Assembly: GCA_021234155.1 (NCBI GenBank)
Contig: JAJEKV010000013.1
Location: 8,567,193 to 8,631,192, forward strand
DNA: 64,000 nt
DNA from: Isoetes taiwanensis
Lineage: Eukaryota; Streptophyta; Lycopodiopsida; Isoetales; Isoetaceae
Reading direction: 5' to 3'
Positions 33,869 to 46,520 of this stretch are shown here, piece by piece (position 1 is the first letter of the stretch; every line of letters starts with the position of its first letter). Both the position numbers and the translations under genes were made by a program. The notes under the pieces are model-generated. The model was not told the origin of the DNA and ran no database searches. It worked only from the letters and a program-made list of their open reading frames with translations.

Positions 33869-36800
33869 ATGCCTCGGTTCATTGCCCAGGAGGAGCTGTC
33901 CGATGATGGGGATGCAGAAGAGGACGAGATGGAGCCCGACGAGACTGAGTTTTATGATGATCCTGATGTTTTCTCCGTGGAGGACGAGGATCAAATAGAC
34001 ACCGGTTAGTTTCTCCTTCTTGGCTAGTTTCACAGCTCCAGTTGATTGTTTAATTTGGTTTTATTGCTAATTGTACTTGTCGGAACTATCAGAAGAAAAC
34101 AATGCCGCAATGGCATCTGCAACCGGTGTGTTGGACGAAGACATGCAATCTCTTTTGATGGGCCTTTCTTCAAAAGATGATAACATGCTGATGGATGCAA
34201 TTTCAAGAATGCGCTCAATGCTGGCTTCCGAACAAGGAGCCAAATTATTACAAGAATACGTATTAGCATCGCCCAAATGCGTGGAGCTATTGGCTATATG
34301 GGAGAAAGGCACTAAAGCTATTACCACTATCCCATTGATGCTCTTGTTGTGGACCATGTTTCGCCACCCTGCAGGCCTCAGAAATTCTCAAATCCAAGAA
34401 GCTGCAGAGGAATGGAAACGAAAGTTGGCTATCCAGCTACGAATTGATAAGTTTGCACTACATATTCTGCATCATAAATTACCTGATATTTATTCTCTGC
34501 TTTCGTCAAATCATCGCTCTAGAGAAAATGCAGCTCTTAAAATTATGTCAGCGATAGTGTTGAGGGGAAGGTTGCTTGGAAAAGAAGTTGCTTCAAAATT
34601 TGATTTTGGCCTGGATGCACTTCGAAGGCTAGCCAGACATCATAACAAGATGAATGCAACACCATCTACTGACATCCTCAGACTGCCATCTAGAGTTGCC
34701 TTTATTGAATTTGCTGTGTCATTTCTCGAGGTTGGAGACCTTGGTCTTTTAAGATGGGTTCTTCAGAAGCGGAGCTTGTATGCTGGTCTCTTACATGGCA
34801 TTTCAAAAGATGACGAGGAGACATGTGTGAAGGTTTTGACAATGATACAGAAGAAAATATTATCCCCAACTATGCACATCCCAGTGGGGGTAAAGGTTGG
34901 CATGTTTGGTGACATAGCATTGGATCAACTTTCTCGGATCACTGCAGATTCCATGCGGCTGGAGTCTGGGGATCTTGCTCATAATATTCTCTTATCTCTT
35001 TGCACTGATCCATCCCATGGTATCTGTCCAGAGATTGCTCAATGGGATTTGTCACTTAAAAGCAAAGGTCTGTATGGAGGTGGCCAAGGGAGGTTGCTAC
35101 GGCTTATGGCCCGACTCAAACCCACTGGGATTGCTAGACATCGTGAGTTGTTGTTAGCAATTGGAAAAACTAGACCAGTTCTGGCAGCTGCATATATAGA
35201 TTCATCTCCCTTCTCCATGGAGCCACGTGATACCCCATCTTGGTAAAGTTGCGCTCTTTTACAGGATCAGTTTACCTTATTATGGTAATAAGAGATGCCT
35301 TATTGCTTATATTGACATTTGGCATGTTTCTCTGCAGGTATTCCAGTATGTCCCTTATTAGTTCGTTGATTTCAATTGCAAACGTAACTCCTCCATTTGT
35401 ATCGATGGCTCAAGATGGGGTTCCACCACCTGAATTTGAGTCCTCCATCATCCAATGCAATCTCCGACGTATCTGGCCACGTAGCCTCTCTCGGGTAGCA
35501 CTCAATAGGGGCCTCCTTCATCAAAATCTTCTAATAAAGCATGCCTCTTTGAGATTGTTACTTGAAATTTTAAAATCTTTACGAGATTTGTTAACCTCAA
35601 TAACAGCTGCTGCAGATGCATCCAAGGGGTTCATAAAACATGGAATCAATGGAAAGGACTCTGGGCACAAGGTCCAATTTACAGATGGGTCTGAAAATTT
35701 CTTTGCAAAACAGAATAATAAACCTGCAGGAGAAGATGAGAATGGCAAACAAATGTGGTTGGGGCTCCATACATACTTTCAGGATAACATGCGTATGCTT
35801 CTGCCAGACTGCCATTCGCTTTCATCAATCTATAGTGCGCTGAAGAGGGTTACTAAAGGGGACAGTTTGAGTAGCAATAAGGCTGCAGGCAAGAAAAGGA
35901 AAAGAGATGGCAATGACGTGGAGGAGAATGAAGATACTTCAGGATTAGCAGAACTGGAGGAAATATGGGGGTTGGATTTGAAGTCTATCGGGCAGGAAGC
36001 AAATGTGTGTACAAATTTGCTTCTGACAAAAATATTAGAAGTGTTTACACTCTATCAGGTGGGTTGGTTTAAAGCACTTTTATGTTTTATTTCTTTGATA
36101 TTAACTTGTCTTTGCCTTTAGGAAGCGATACCACTTGCTTTGACAGATGCGAATTTTGACGCATTTAAGTTTGTGCCTGATGATCCAAAGACACTCACCT
36201 GTTTGCAGCGAAAAGCTTTACTGGGCTTACTGCTAGCTGTATCTGGCTATTCGACTTTGCGGGATGATAATCCAGTAGGCACTTCTAACAGTCTGCCACT
36301 TTTTAGACACATGAAACTATTATTAAAGTTATTGTCAGGACCAATAGAAAGGGAGGTCAAGGAACAGGTCCAGCAACTGTCATGTCTAGCAATGTCAACC
36401 ACTGGTGCATTTGACAACAATGCAATGGAGGTCATTGTGTGGCTCCGGTTCTTACCATGCTGGAATACCTGGACATTCAAGGATGAAATGAACACCACCA
36501 CCACAATATGCATGGTCCATGCTTTTGAAGAAGATATTGTTGACTTTTTGTGTGATGCGGTATACAACGTAGGAAAGAACATGTATAAATATTTGGAGGA
36601 ATTGCACTCCATTTTTTCAAGCCATGCCCTGGAGAATGCAAGTGCTGAGAGTCAAGGTTGGTAGCATCCTGGTTTGATTTCAATATTTATGGCTCTTTTT
36701 AAACAATTTCTCATTGCATCTGCTACAATGTTGAAAATAATCTAATCTTATTGCTTTGTTTCTCTGCAGCGAATGGTTATGGTCCATTGGTAATATCTGC

Positions 36801-39800
36801 CCTTAAAAAGTGTGTCTCTGTGACAAGATCTAAATTAGATGCTCCTAAACGAGCAGCCATATGTATATATGTGTCAAGTGTTTTGAAACTACTTCTGTAT
36901 ATTCAAGTATGGCATTTGTTACTTTGGTTATAATTCAATATCGTGTAAATATATGCTAATATTTTATATGTGTAAAACAGGTTTATCCCAGGAGTTTGGC
37001 CATTGCAATATCTTCAACATTAACTTCTGCAAGTCATGACGTAATACATTCTTCTGAGTGGGGACCGCTCAAGAGTCTGCTTCTGCACTGCCAATCTGTT
37101 CTTGGAGAGAATGCACACTTTACCCTGGATTTTGCAGTGTTCCTTCTGACTGTTCTGCAAAGTTGAGATAAATTCTTGCATTTTGCAGGCAGGATGATAC
37201 TGTTCCAAGATCTTCAAAGGCAATTGCTTTTGCAAAATCACTATCTTGCCTTTCTCCTGAAGTTCTAATTGGCAGTTTTTGTCAGCTCGTTAATGTTTGC
37301 AAAGAGACTTTTATGGGGGACTTTACCATCTTGGTCATGCTCTTAACTATATTCAGAGACATTCTCAGATCTCACAAATTGTACCCATCTCTTGGAGACA
37401 TCAAATGAGCACTGCTTTCACAGCTGAGAACTCAAGATTGATGTGAAATTGGTGAGTTGCTTTTGGCATCTGGCTTGGAAGAAATGTCTGTAGGTTCTAA
37501 CAAAAGAAAGAAATGGTTTGCTGGTTCCGCAAAAAAGAGAGAAACTGAATCTTCAGTATCTTCAGTTCTATACTTTTATGCCTTTTGTCCATTTGATGTC
37601 CTGTTCACAGGCATTGTTGGCATGAAAGAAGCAAGACTACTTGCTGATCCCTATTTAAAGGAGTCCCTCATGCTCTCTCTAAGAAAAGTGCCTAAGAATG
37701 AAACTCGTGTTGTCATCCTATCCATCCTAAGCTGCATCTACAGTCTAGCTGCTTCATCCAGAGAATACATAGACGTGTGTAAGCAGTTGGACGTGTGTTG
37801 TGAATTTGTGAGATATCTTCTACTTGGTATCAAAGATCCAAACGTCGATGAAGCAGAAAAGTCTTTGTTGGTTAAGGATGTTTTGACTCATCCCATGGTT
37901 TCCCTTTTTCTTAACTTGCATGGCCCTATTAAGATGGAAACTTGGTCTTCTTGGCCTTTCCAATATAATGAGGCAGAAAATATTGTCCTAAAGGATGTGA
38001 TGCAAAGAGCTGCAGCTATAGGAGATGCGGTGCATTGCATAGACCGGCATCTTGTTGCCATTGTTGCAATGTTCTTGCAATCTTATGGTTTCAGGAAACC
38101 AGAGAATCTGAACAAAGGTGTGGTTGATATGGTATCTGACCTTACTAGACGTCTTATTTTCAGACCAGTTAACATGTTGAAATCCCAACTTGGCCAGAGC
38201 TCAGGTTATCATAATTTTATTCCATCATCTGCTGTCTATGCCATTGCTGTTTTGGCTCCTTATGCAGAACTAGAGATGCTTCTCAACCTTGTAAAAAGTA
38301 TTTCGAATGCTGCCTTTGCTGAAAACTGCAGTCACTCCAGTAGTATGCAAAGGGATCATTTGTCAGTTAAGTCTCTGTGGATTTATCTTGTAATTGTGGT
38401 TTTCAAGAATTTGCCACATGTCTCAAAACAGGAAGTCGAAAAAGGTAGTAAATCGAGTTGGACCAATACTTATCAGACTTGTATCGATATATACAGAAAA
38501 GTTGCTGAGCTGGCAATGAATGAGACCTCAGAAGCAGCAGACCACTGTCTTCTTTCAGCTCTGCAAGTCCTTGCCACAAGAAGAAACTTGTTGGGTGCTT
38601 TGTTCCTAGATTTTGCACAATATACTCCACTACGACTTTTAAGGCAATGCATGCAAAATGTTAGCAAGTTGAAAGCTAGAATTGTGTTCTTGTTGATACA
38701 AACAAACACGATTCACTTCTTTGAGTTTGGGCACATGTTTTCAGTTGGCAAAGAATGCCCTTCAGAGGATGTAATAGACGTGGATTTGGCAGCTATGGCA
38801 ATGGAAAACACCATTTTATCTCCCAGAACCGATAATATAAATATGTCTGACCATGATTTGCTATTGCTTTTGTCATCAGCTAATTACTATTTGATTAATG
38901 CACCCAAAATTGTTTCTTGTGCTCGGGATGTGTCTAATCTAACACTGGTGTACATGCAAGTAGTTCTAAAATGTATAAAAGATTGGGATGCATCTGTTGA
39001 CTCATGGATCAAGGAATGCTCGATTGAATTTGACAATTTATTAACCGATGATAAGGTGGAAATGCCAACGGATGTAAAATCATTCTATGAACTCTAATTG
39101 CAGTTTTTATCAGCATGTTAACTCAGTGCCTACGTCTACATCCACCAAATGCAAAGGAGATACATCGTTTATTGAAGCTGTTACTCCCAGAGTCTGCTAG
39201 TTTGCTTGGCCCCGTACCTGTTGAAAGCAGACCATTATGAAAGCTTTTGACTTGCAAGGTAGTTGCTAAGTTAAGAATCGTCCTTCTATTGCTATTTTCT
39301 GAGGGAGGTTCAGAAGTACAAACAGGCTTATGTGATTCACGAAGAAAAAACAAGATGTTGATAAGATTTATGGGTGCCATGATTGATACCCTAAGTTATT
39401 TTTATAAAAATCTTTTGTTCATGTCCAATGATCAGACCAAAAATGATGTTGAGGCAACAGGAATGAAACACTCAATTGCAGAGTGTGATTTAGTGGGTTT
39501 CCTTGAACAGAACCTTTTTAGCTCTTTCTGCACAGTTGATAATCTTGATTTGGATAGCTGCATGTGTCAATACATGGACCGTGTGATGTCATTGACAAAG
39601 TTGGTGCTGTATTATAGATTTGGTGAGACTATTCTAATGGGGGGATTGCGGAATTTGTTTGAGGTGGTCTTGAGGAACTCTGCATTAAAATGCTTGCCTG
39701 TTTGTGTACAAGCAGCAGCAGATGCAACAGATTTGCTGCTAAGCCATTCAGATTTTACAGCAACTCTTCTTGACAAGAAAGAATTGTCATTTTCGAGAAG

Positions 39801-42800
39801 TGTCAAAAAAAGCACGTCCCTCTCTTCCATCTCATCCATACTGTGTCTAGTGGCATCATCTGATGAGCTGCTGCAACAGACTACCATCTGTAGTAATAAC
39901 ATTCACTGCACTCCCGAGTTGGAGAGTACTATTCATGAAAAAAGGGGCGAAATAATTAAGCTATTAAGGGTGCTGTTTGGTTTTGAAACACATGAGAGTA
40001 ATCAAAAAACTCGAACACTGTCATCTAAAGAGATTTTTGCATTACTATTAGCAGCATATAATGCTACAATGAGTTCAGTAGACTTGGAAATTCTTAAATT
40101 GATGCAAGAAATTGAGCTTCAACAAGGGGATGGCTTTGACAGTCTTGCTGGACTAGATTACTTATGGGGTTATGCTGCTTTAAAGAAAAGAACTGAAGAA
40201 ACAAAAACAAAGTTACAAGGGACTGATTCAATGAGCAAGGAATATTGTAATGAGGTTCGTAAAAGGAGATACAAGGAAGATTTGTGCATTGACCCACAGA
40301 GGTGTGGAATTACTATATGGTTTTTTCCAATCAAAAGGCGGGCACTTTCTGCACAGCCAGATTTGGTAAAGTTCCTTTCTATTATTGTTATGGCTGCTGC
40401 TGTGTGTATGTGGTGCATGTTTCTCTGTTGTATCTATGAAAAACAATATGCTCTCCATTAGTAATCTATAGACTTCTGCCCCTGGCCCACAGATGATTTA
40501 TGATCAAAGGCCTTAGTTGTCTGCACAGTTGTTTCCATGTTATCTTCCTTTGTGGCGGTGAATCTCCAGCCAAAATAGCTCTCCATCCAAAATCAGATTT
40601 TATAATTTGTCAATGTGAAATCGAAATGAAACAGCCTAGATAGACACCCTTACAGACGAGATAATTTAGGCTGATGAGATGGCAGGAACATAAGATAATG
40701 GATGTGGTCAAATGATCAAAGACTTAGTTTGAATTCTGCAATTGTTAAAAATTTATGAAGCTTTTTCTTTCTATTTGCAGAGCTTAGAAGACAAAGACCA
40801 TAACAGTGGCTGGAATTCAGCAGATGAGAATGTGCCATATGATCCTGCCTTTATTCTGCCATTTTCCCTGCATGCTCTATCTTCTCAAGGTGTTGATCCG
40901 GAGGAGTTTGTGAGATTGGGATTGCTTGCAATTGCATTTATGAGCATAAGCTCGGAGGCGGAATCAATGCGGTCTTTGGGATACGAAGTTCTCTCAAAAT
41001 TCATGATAGTCCTAGAGGTATTTCTGTTTGGTTTAGATACATGTATGTCCAAACACCCCCCCGCACGAACGACACATTACACACACACGTGCACACCTAA
41101 TAAATTGAGTATCAAAGAAGCTAGATTTTTATGGATTAAAGATAGCATCTTGTCCAGTATCTTTAGTTCTTTTCTTTGTTCTGGATAACTATTGGATACC
41201 AATTAAGCTACAAAGTTCACTGGTTGGAGTGTAATTTGAGGAGCACTTTCTTTTCACAAGCTCAGCATAAGGTTCTAGTCTTTCATAAGGCCAAATCCTG
41301 TCAATGATTACTAGGTTTGTGAGACCAAGAATGTGTGCAATGACCCACGTTCCCCGGTTGGCATATTACTTGCCCTTAGGTGTTTCTGGATTCTGCATGA
41401 GTTATTGTCATGGTCTCCTAGACATTAACGCTCATTGTTGTTCCTTCTAGATTCTTTCCTTCTCAGTGATGGTCTTGCCGTTTTTGGATATTGCAAGTCA
41501 CTTTGGATATGTGTATTGTTTCTTGTAGATTCTTTCCCTCTCTGTGATGGTTTTGTGTTTTTAAATATTGGAGGTGACTTTGGATGTGCGTTTTTATTTC
41601 CACAGGAATGTGCTAGTTTTAGAGGCAAGACACAAGTTATGATGCTGCTTAACCATGTAAAGAATGCGATAACCGAACCCTTGCAGAGACTGCCAAGCGT
41701 GCTTGCAGTTTTTGCTGCAGAAGCATCATGCATTTTGATGCACCCTGAGAACCAGCAGTACCTTGCTGTAAATCGCTCTCTTTTGCATGCACCCAGTATT
41801 GACTTGGAGGTAATTTACTAGACACCAATTTTCAACGTTTAACACTTTGCTGCTTGGTTTCTCTAGTTTTGGACAGGATCTTCCTTGCGCATAAAGAAGA
41901 ATATGGAACTTGCAATTTAAGTTGAAATTACAATAAGATGAGGTTGGATTGGATGCACAATATGGGAGGGAATTGAGTAAATATTAGGAAAATTGGTATT
42001 AGGGTCTCTTGGGGGAAGTCAATGGATGATGCCTTGAATTAGTAATTCCCCCCTGTAAAGGTATGCTTAAGGAGTTCACAACCCTTTCCTGTTTGTTAAC
42101 TTGCAAAGCAGCAAACTATTTTCATAAAGCAATTTATATAGCACCTGCTGCATATTGGATTAGGCATTGAACCTTGTGCAACTCCAAGCATAAAATGCCT
42201 TGCATAAAGACAAGTAGTGTGTATGTGAAGCAAAATGCATCCTTATGAGGTTTATACATATGCTGGTTATGACTTGCAATCTACATATCCATCACGTTCT
42301 GGTTTCTGCCTGCTGTTTTCTTGTAGAATGTTCCCCTTTTCTACATAATGCTTGGAAGTGGCACCAGTACCCATCGTAATGAGCGGCTGTGGATGCTGCG
42401 CCTTCTTGCTGCTGGATTGGTGTCCTCTCAAGATGCCCACGTTTATCGTCGACAGTTCATAATAGAAATTCTGATGAGCCTTTACAAAACGCCAATGATA
42501 GACAAGTTGACTCGGAGATGGATATTGCAGGTATTAAGTTTGAGGCTTTTTGTTACATTAAGCTTTGCGGTGCTAATTTGATTAGGCGTTTAATGTGGCT
42601 TCTACAAGCTAGCTGAACTAGGGTGTCATGTACTTATTTCGTTTACATACTTTGGTTCTACCATGAGGCAAGCCTGGACTAAGCATGAGTGAATCCATTG
42701 CTATATGAATTCTATGCCATTTCAAGAGCAGGCATTTGCTATCTACAACTCTTTGCATGTTGAGGTTTCTGATTCCCTAAGGAATTATTATTGTGTATTG

Positions 42801-45545
42801 GAATTGAATGGCTTGAACTCCTATTTTTCTTCATGGCAAGGTGGTAATCTTATCTGATTGGACTACAACCACTTTTAATACATCTGTGGACCTAGTATTT
42901 ATAGTATTTATACCTGAATTGAGAATGTTAAAGTGTTTGGGCAGAAATGTGAATTCATTCTGTTTTTTATTTTGTCAAAAGGCGAGTTTATGCGGTTTTT
43001 AAACTTGCATATGACTGGCAGATAGAAAAGGGAAAGTTCTCTTTGGAATGATCTTGCTGCTTGTTCCTTGAGAAGGGCTTTAAGTAGGAGAGGGATAAGG
43101 AATTTACAATGTCATTGCTTCTAAAGGCTGCAGTTGTGTTTCCTGCCAACACTGTTTCATGTGATTTTCATTGTCAGTTCATTGTTGAAATTCTGAATCT
43201 TATGTGTTTCTGTTTGCTGCTCAAAGTTAATTTGGGCAGTTTCATGGCTTGTGTGTTGTGAAAGTGACGCTAAGTTAGAACTTTGGCGGTATGTCATTGA
43301 GAGTTATTATGGTTCATATAAGGCATTCTTGACTTTAATTCACATGCTTCGTGCAAAACGTATCAGACTTTGGTATATCTAGTCGTGCTTTGATCTAGAG
43401 ACTCATGATCGACTCTAATGGAGAAGTAAATTATGACTGCAGATCATTTTGGGCTCATGCTTGCAAAATTGGCATCCTGGTTTTTGGTATGAATGTCTAA
43501 TTGTGCGAGTGCATGTATTAGAGAAGGAAGAGTTTGGATTCCATGCAATCAGCAACTCTTCTGTCTGCAAATTGTATCAGTGTTTCTATTATTATAGATT
43601 TATTACATATTTTAAAATTTCATGGTTCATAAGCAATATTTTGGACAAAAAGCGATGAGGCTTGGAATTTGTTTTTTTCTAGGTTGTGAAGAGAGCAACT
43701 GGCATTCCCTCCATGTGTAAATACTTGATGGAAAATACTGGTTTGCTTTTGTGGCTTGCATCATTAACAGTTGATGTCGTGACAAATAAGCTGCTGCTTG
43801 ATGAGAAAGAAAGCCTTGAAGATGCAAGTTTAGCACTGCAGGTATAAAATGGCTTTGTATATATGCCCATGCGAGGCAAAAATATCCTGATTTAATGGGA
43901 AGCGACTTTTGTACAGCTGATCCAATCACTTCCGCAAAAGTTGCGGCAAGGCTCAATGTTGGGCTCTCCCGAAGAATACTATAAAATTGCTCTCATGATG
44001 CACCAGTTTCTGGAACATGATGCATCTTTAAAGCAGCAGAAGATATTTAGGCGGCCAGCTCTTTCTATGATGCAAGTTGCACTGAAGTTATCTCAAAAAG
44101 AGAAGTCCTATAAACCACATTTCAGCTTGTCTATCCAAGGTGCTTGGGAAATCATCCAGTGGGTTGAAGCAGAAGCAACAGAGCCATGTGTTGATATTGT
44201 GGCCATGAACGAGACCCGTAATTTAGCTCTTTGTATGCTTCTCCATAGCCATCCACCGTCCGTCTCAACTGAAGAGGTCTGTTTTATATCGTTAGGATTG
44301 TTGTTTCTAGAAGGGCAAGTGGAAAGTATTCTATTGTTTTGATTTGCAGGAAAAGTGCCAGCTTTTCTTCATAGGAAGATGGGCTCTATCATCCCTAGTG
44401 AATGAATGCCCTACGGCCAATCATGACCAGGTTTATAGTAATGCAAAAGGCTACTCAGAAAGCCTTCCTGAAAAGTTGCTTCGCTGGTTATCAGCAGCAA
44501 TCATCCTTGGTGGGATGAGATTCCACATGGAAAGAAGGCAAGGATTGCATAATCCGGGAAATGAACAATTTGATACTTGTTGGTCATTTATCTCAATTAA
44601 CATAGAAAAATTGAAAACTGGTGAATCACGAGCTTATGATGTTCAGCTAGCCATGCAATTGCTATCTTTACAAATTTTGCTGGGCGCTACTGTCAGCTGC
44701 AGTTCCTTGAAATCTATGGTTAATGCCTTACTTCTTTTGTTATTGCCTCAGTTTACAATTTGTTATACAAGACAAGGTCCGCAAGGTAAACTTTATCTGT
44801 TCCCCTTTCTAGTTGGAAAAGGCATTTACCTTAAGATATGCTGTGTATCAATGCAGGTCGTGACAAGGAAATGGTTATGGGCAAGGATGAGGAACTGGGC
44901 AGTGTTTATCTGCCACAGGAGTTCCAGAAATTATTGACATTGCTACTTTCAGATGTATCTTCACCAGAGGAAACAAACGCTTCCTGGCTATGGTTAGGAT
45001 TAGCTTGTGCCTGGCCTATGGTTGTATTATGCATAGATCATACTCCGACTCGTGATTAATCCGTAAATGCCAATACAGGATAGGAAATCACCTGGAATAA
45101 GTGCATGTTCATGCATGACCAATTTACGTCTATTCGTATATATTTGATGGATTGAATTTTTATATTTGCCTAGCACTCTGTTGTTCTGGTCTGCAAATTG
45201 ATTCATATAATGCTTATTTCTGTCTGATATTTCTCCTTGCTTATACTTGTCAGGTCATTTTACAAGCCGTGGACAGCAAATGCTCGAAAAACTTCTGACC
45301 AGATTTCGAAGTCATCTATACAAGTTGAGCTTGAATATGAAGTGCTCAAATTGCTACTTGTAATTTTTCAAAAGCTACTTGATTCACCACCTGGTTCCTA
45401 TCCTGAAATAGTGACTAGTTGGCTGTCTTCAACGGCATCCTGGTTGAAATGTATCCAAAAGAAAAAAGTTTCTCAGTTGAGCATGGGATCAATACAGGCT
45501 TTAAAGTTCAAGATGCTTAGGAAGCTGGCAAGGATTACCAAATGA
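33869..45545 (+). CDS. URB1: URB1/NPA1-like 60S pre-ribosome assembly factor, multi-exon
   Basis: Nucleolar scaffold protein of early pre-60S particles. Exons I can phase: 33869-34004, 34093-35242, 35338-36058, 36122-36656, 36770-36906, 36981 to about 37161, a poorly resolved part 37190-37451, 37611-39055, 39127 to about 39213, 39271-40365, 40781-41017, 41606-41809, 42327-42530, 43683-43841, 43917-44276, 44350-44785, 44857-44992, 45254-45545 (stop TGA). Phases match across nearly all GT-AG junctions. The N-terminus is acidic (MPRFIAQEELSDDGDAEEDE). The Npa1 domain follows (ASPKCVELLAIWEKG, FAVSFLEVGDLGLLRWVLQK). The C-terminal NopRA1-type region has AAYNATMSSVDLEILKLMQE, DYLWGYAALKKR and NERLWMLRLLAAGL. 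Overall size, over 2,000 residues, fits the family. Frame breaks lie at about 37162-37190, 37406-37441 and 39238, described in the findings. Confidence 0.9.
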
Positions 45546-46194
45546 TATGCATTGTATTATAGTCATGCTGTGCCACAAAGCATTGTATTATTACGGGCTG
45601 CACAAATATCTTACAAGTTACATCATTGGCGCACAGGCGCCCTATTCACACATAGCTTTACAATTAGACCATCGGGTTCGTGAGATGTCTCCTTGCTCAT
45701 GTCAATAATGACTGGCTGCCCAAAGGTTCTTTAATTAAGAGTTCTATTCCTATAATGATTGGTTGGTTCCGTACCAAACCAAGTGTTACCTGAATCATGC
45801 TATTCCGAGTTTCCAACCATGTACAATAGATGTTTTTGGATCTTATCATTTTTACGTTACCCACTTTTATACCCATATTTGATAGAGTTCTCCATGAATT
45901 GTATCATGTTGGTATTACAACAGCGAACATAATTGAATTAGTTTGCGTGTATGTAGAGAGTTTTCAGTGACGAAAAAATACATGGGCTTGAAATTTCGTC
46001 CCCAAACACCCGCTTCTTTCATGTTGCAACAAGTAATTCTGTTTGAGAAATTATACCAAAGCATAAGTAAGGATAGAGTAGTAAGGATAGAGTAGACGGA
46101 ACAGTGAAAGAACTGATGATACCAAGCGTACTTCAATTGAACAAATAGCTGACTGACCCACATAAGAGATGTTACAGTTATGATTATTAATTTA
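45546..46194. other. URB1 downstream region
   Basis: AT-rich sequence likely holding the URB1 3' UTR. No ORF with motifs. Confidence 0.4.
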
Positions 46195-46520
46195 AGGGCC
46201 CATGGTTAAACTTTTACCATTAAGTTAACATAACCGGATGATTGCCTTCACATCAAAGCTAGTTAAAAAATTTAGTTAGGCTAACTTAACGGAAACCATT
46301 TCACACATGTTTAGTAAAGAATTTGGTTAAAAAATAACTTTATGGGGTGATTTAAATTTTAGTGCTAGTTTCTAATTTAGTTAACTTTTGATTAATTTTG
46401 CTAACTTAAGTGAACAAGGTGCGAAGACAAGTTTTGTTAGTGTTTTTAGTTAAAAAATTAACTAAATTCTTTACTAAATTTCTTAGCTATATAACCTAAC
46501 TAGTAGTGCGAAAGTAAATT
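46195..46520. mobile_element. Candidate foldback MITE, AT-rich
   Basis: TTTAGTAAAGAATTTGGTTA near 46310 is matched by its inverse near 46447-46482 (TTAACTAAATTCTTTACTAAA). GTTAAAAAATT-type motifs repeat throughout. Outer ends and target duplication are not clear. Just beyond, AAATTTCGTTAAAACCATA is repeated in tandem at about 46517-46555. Confidence 0.4.
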
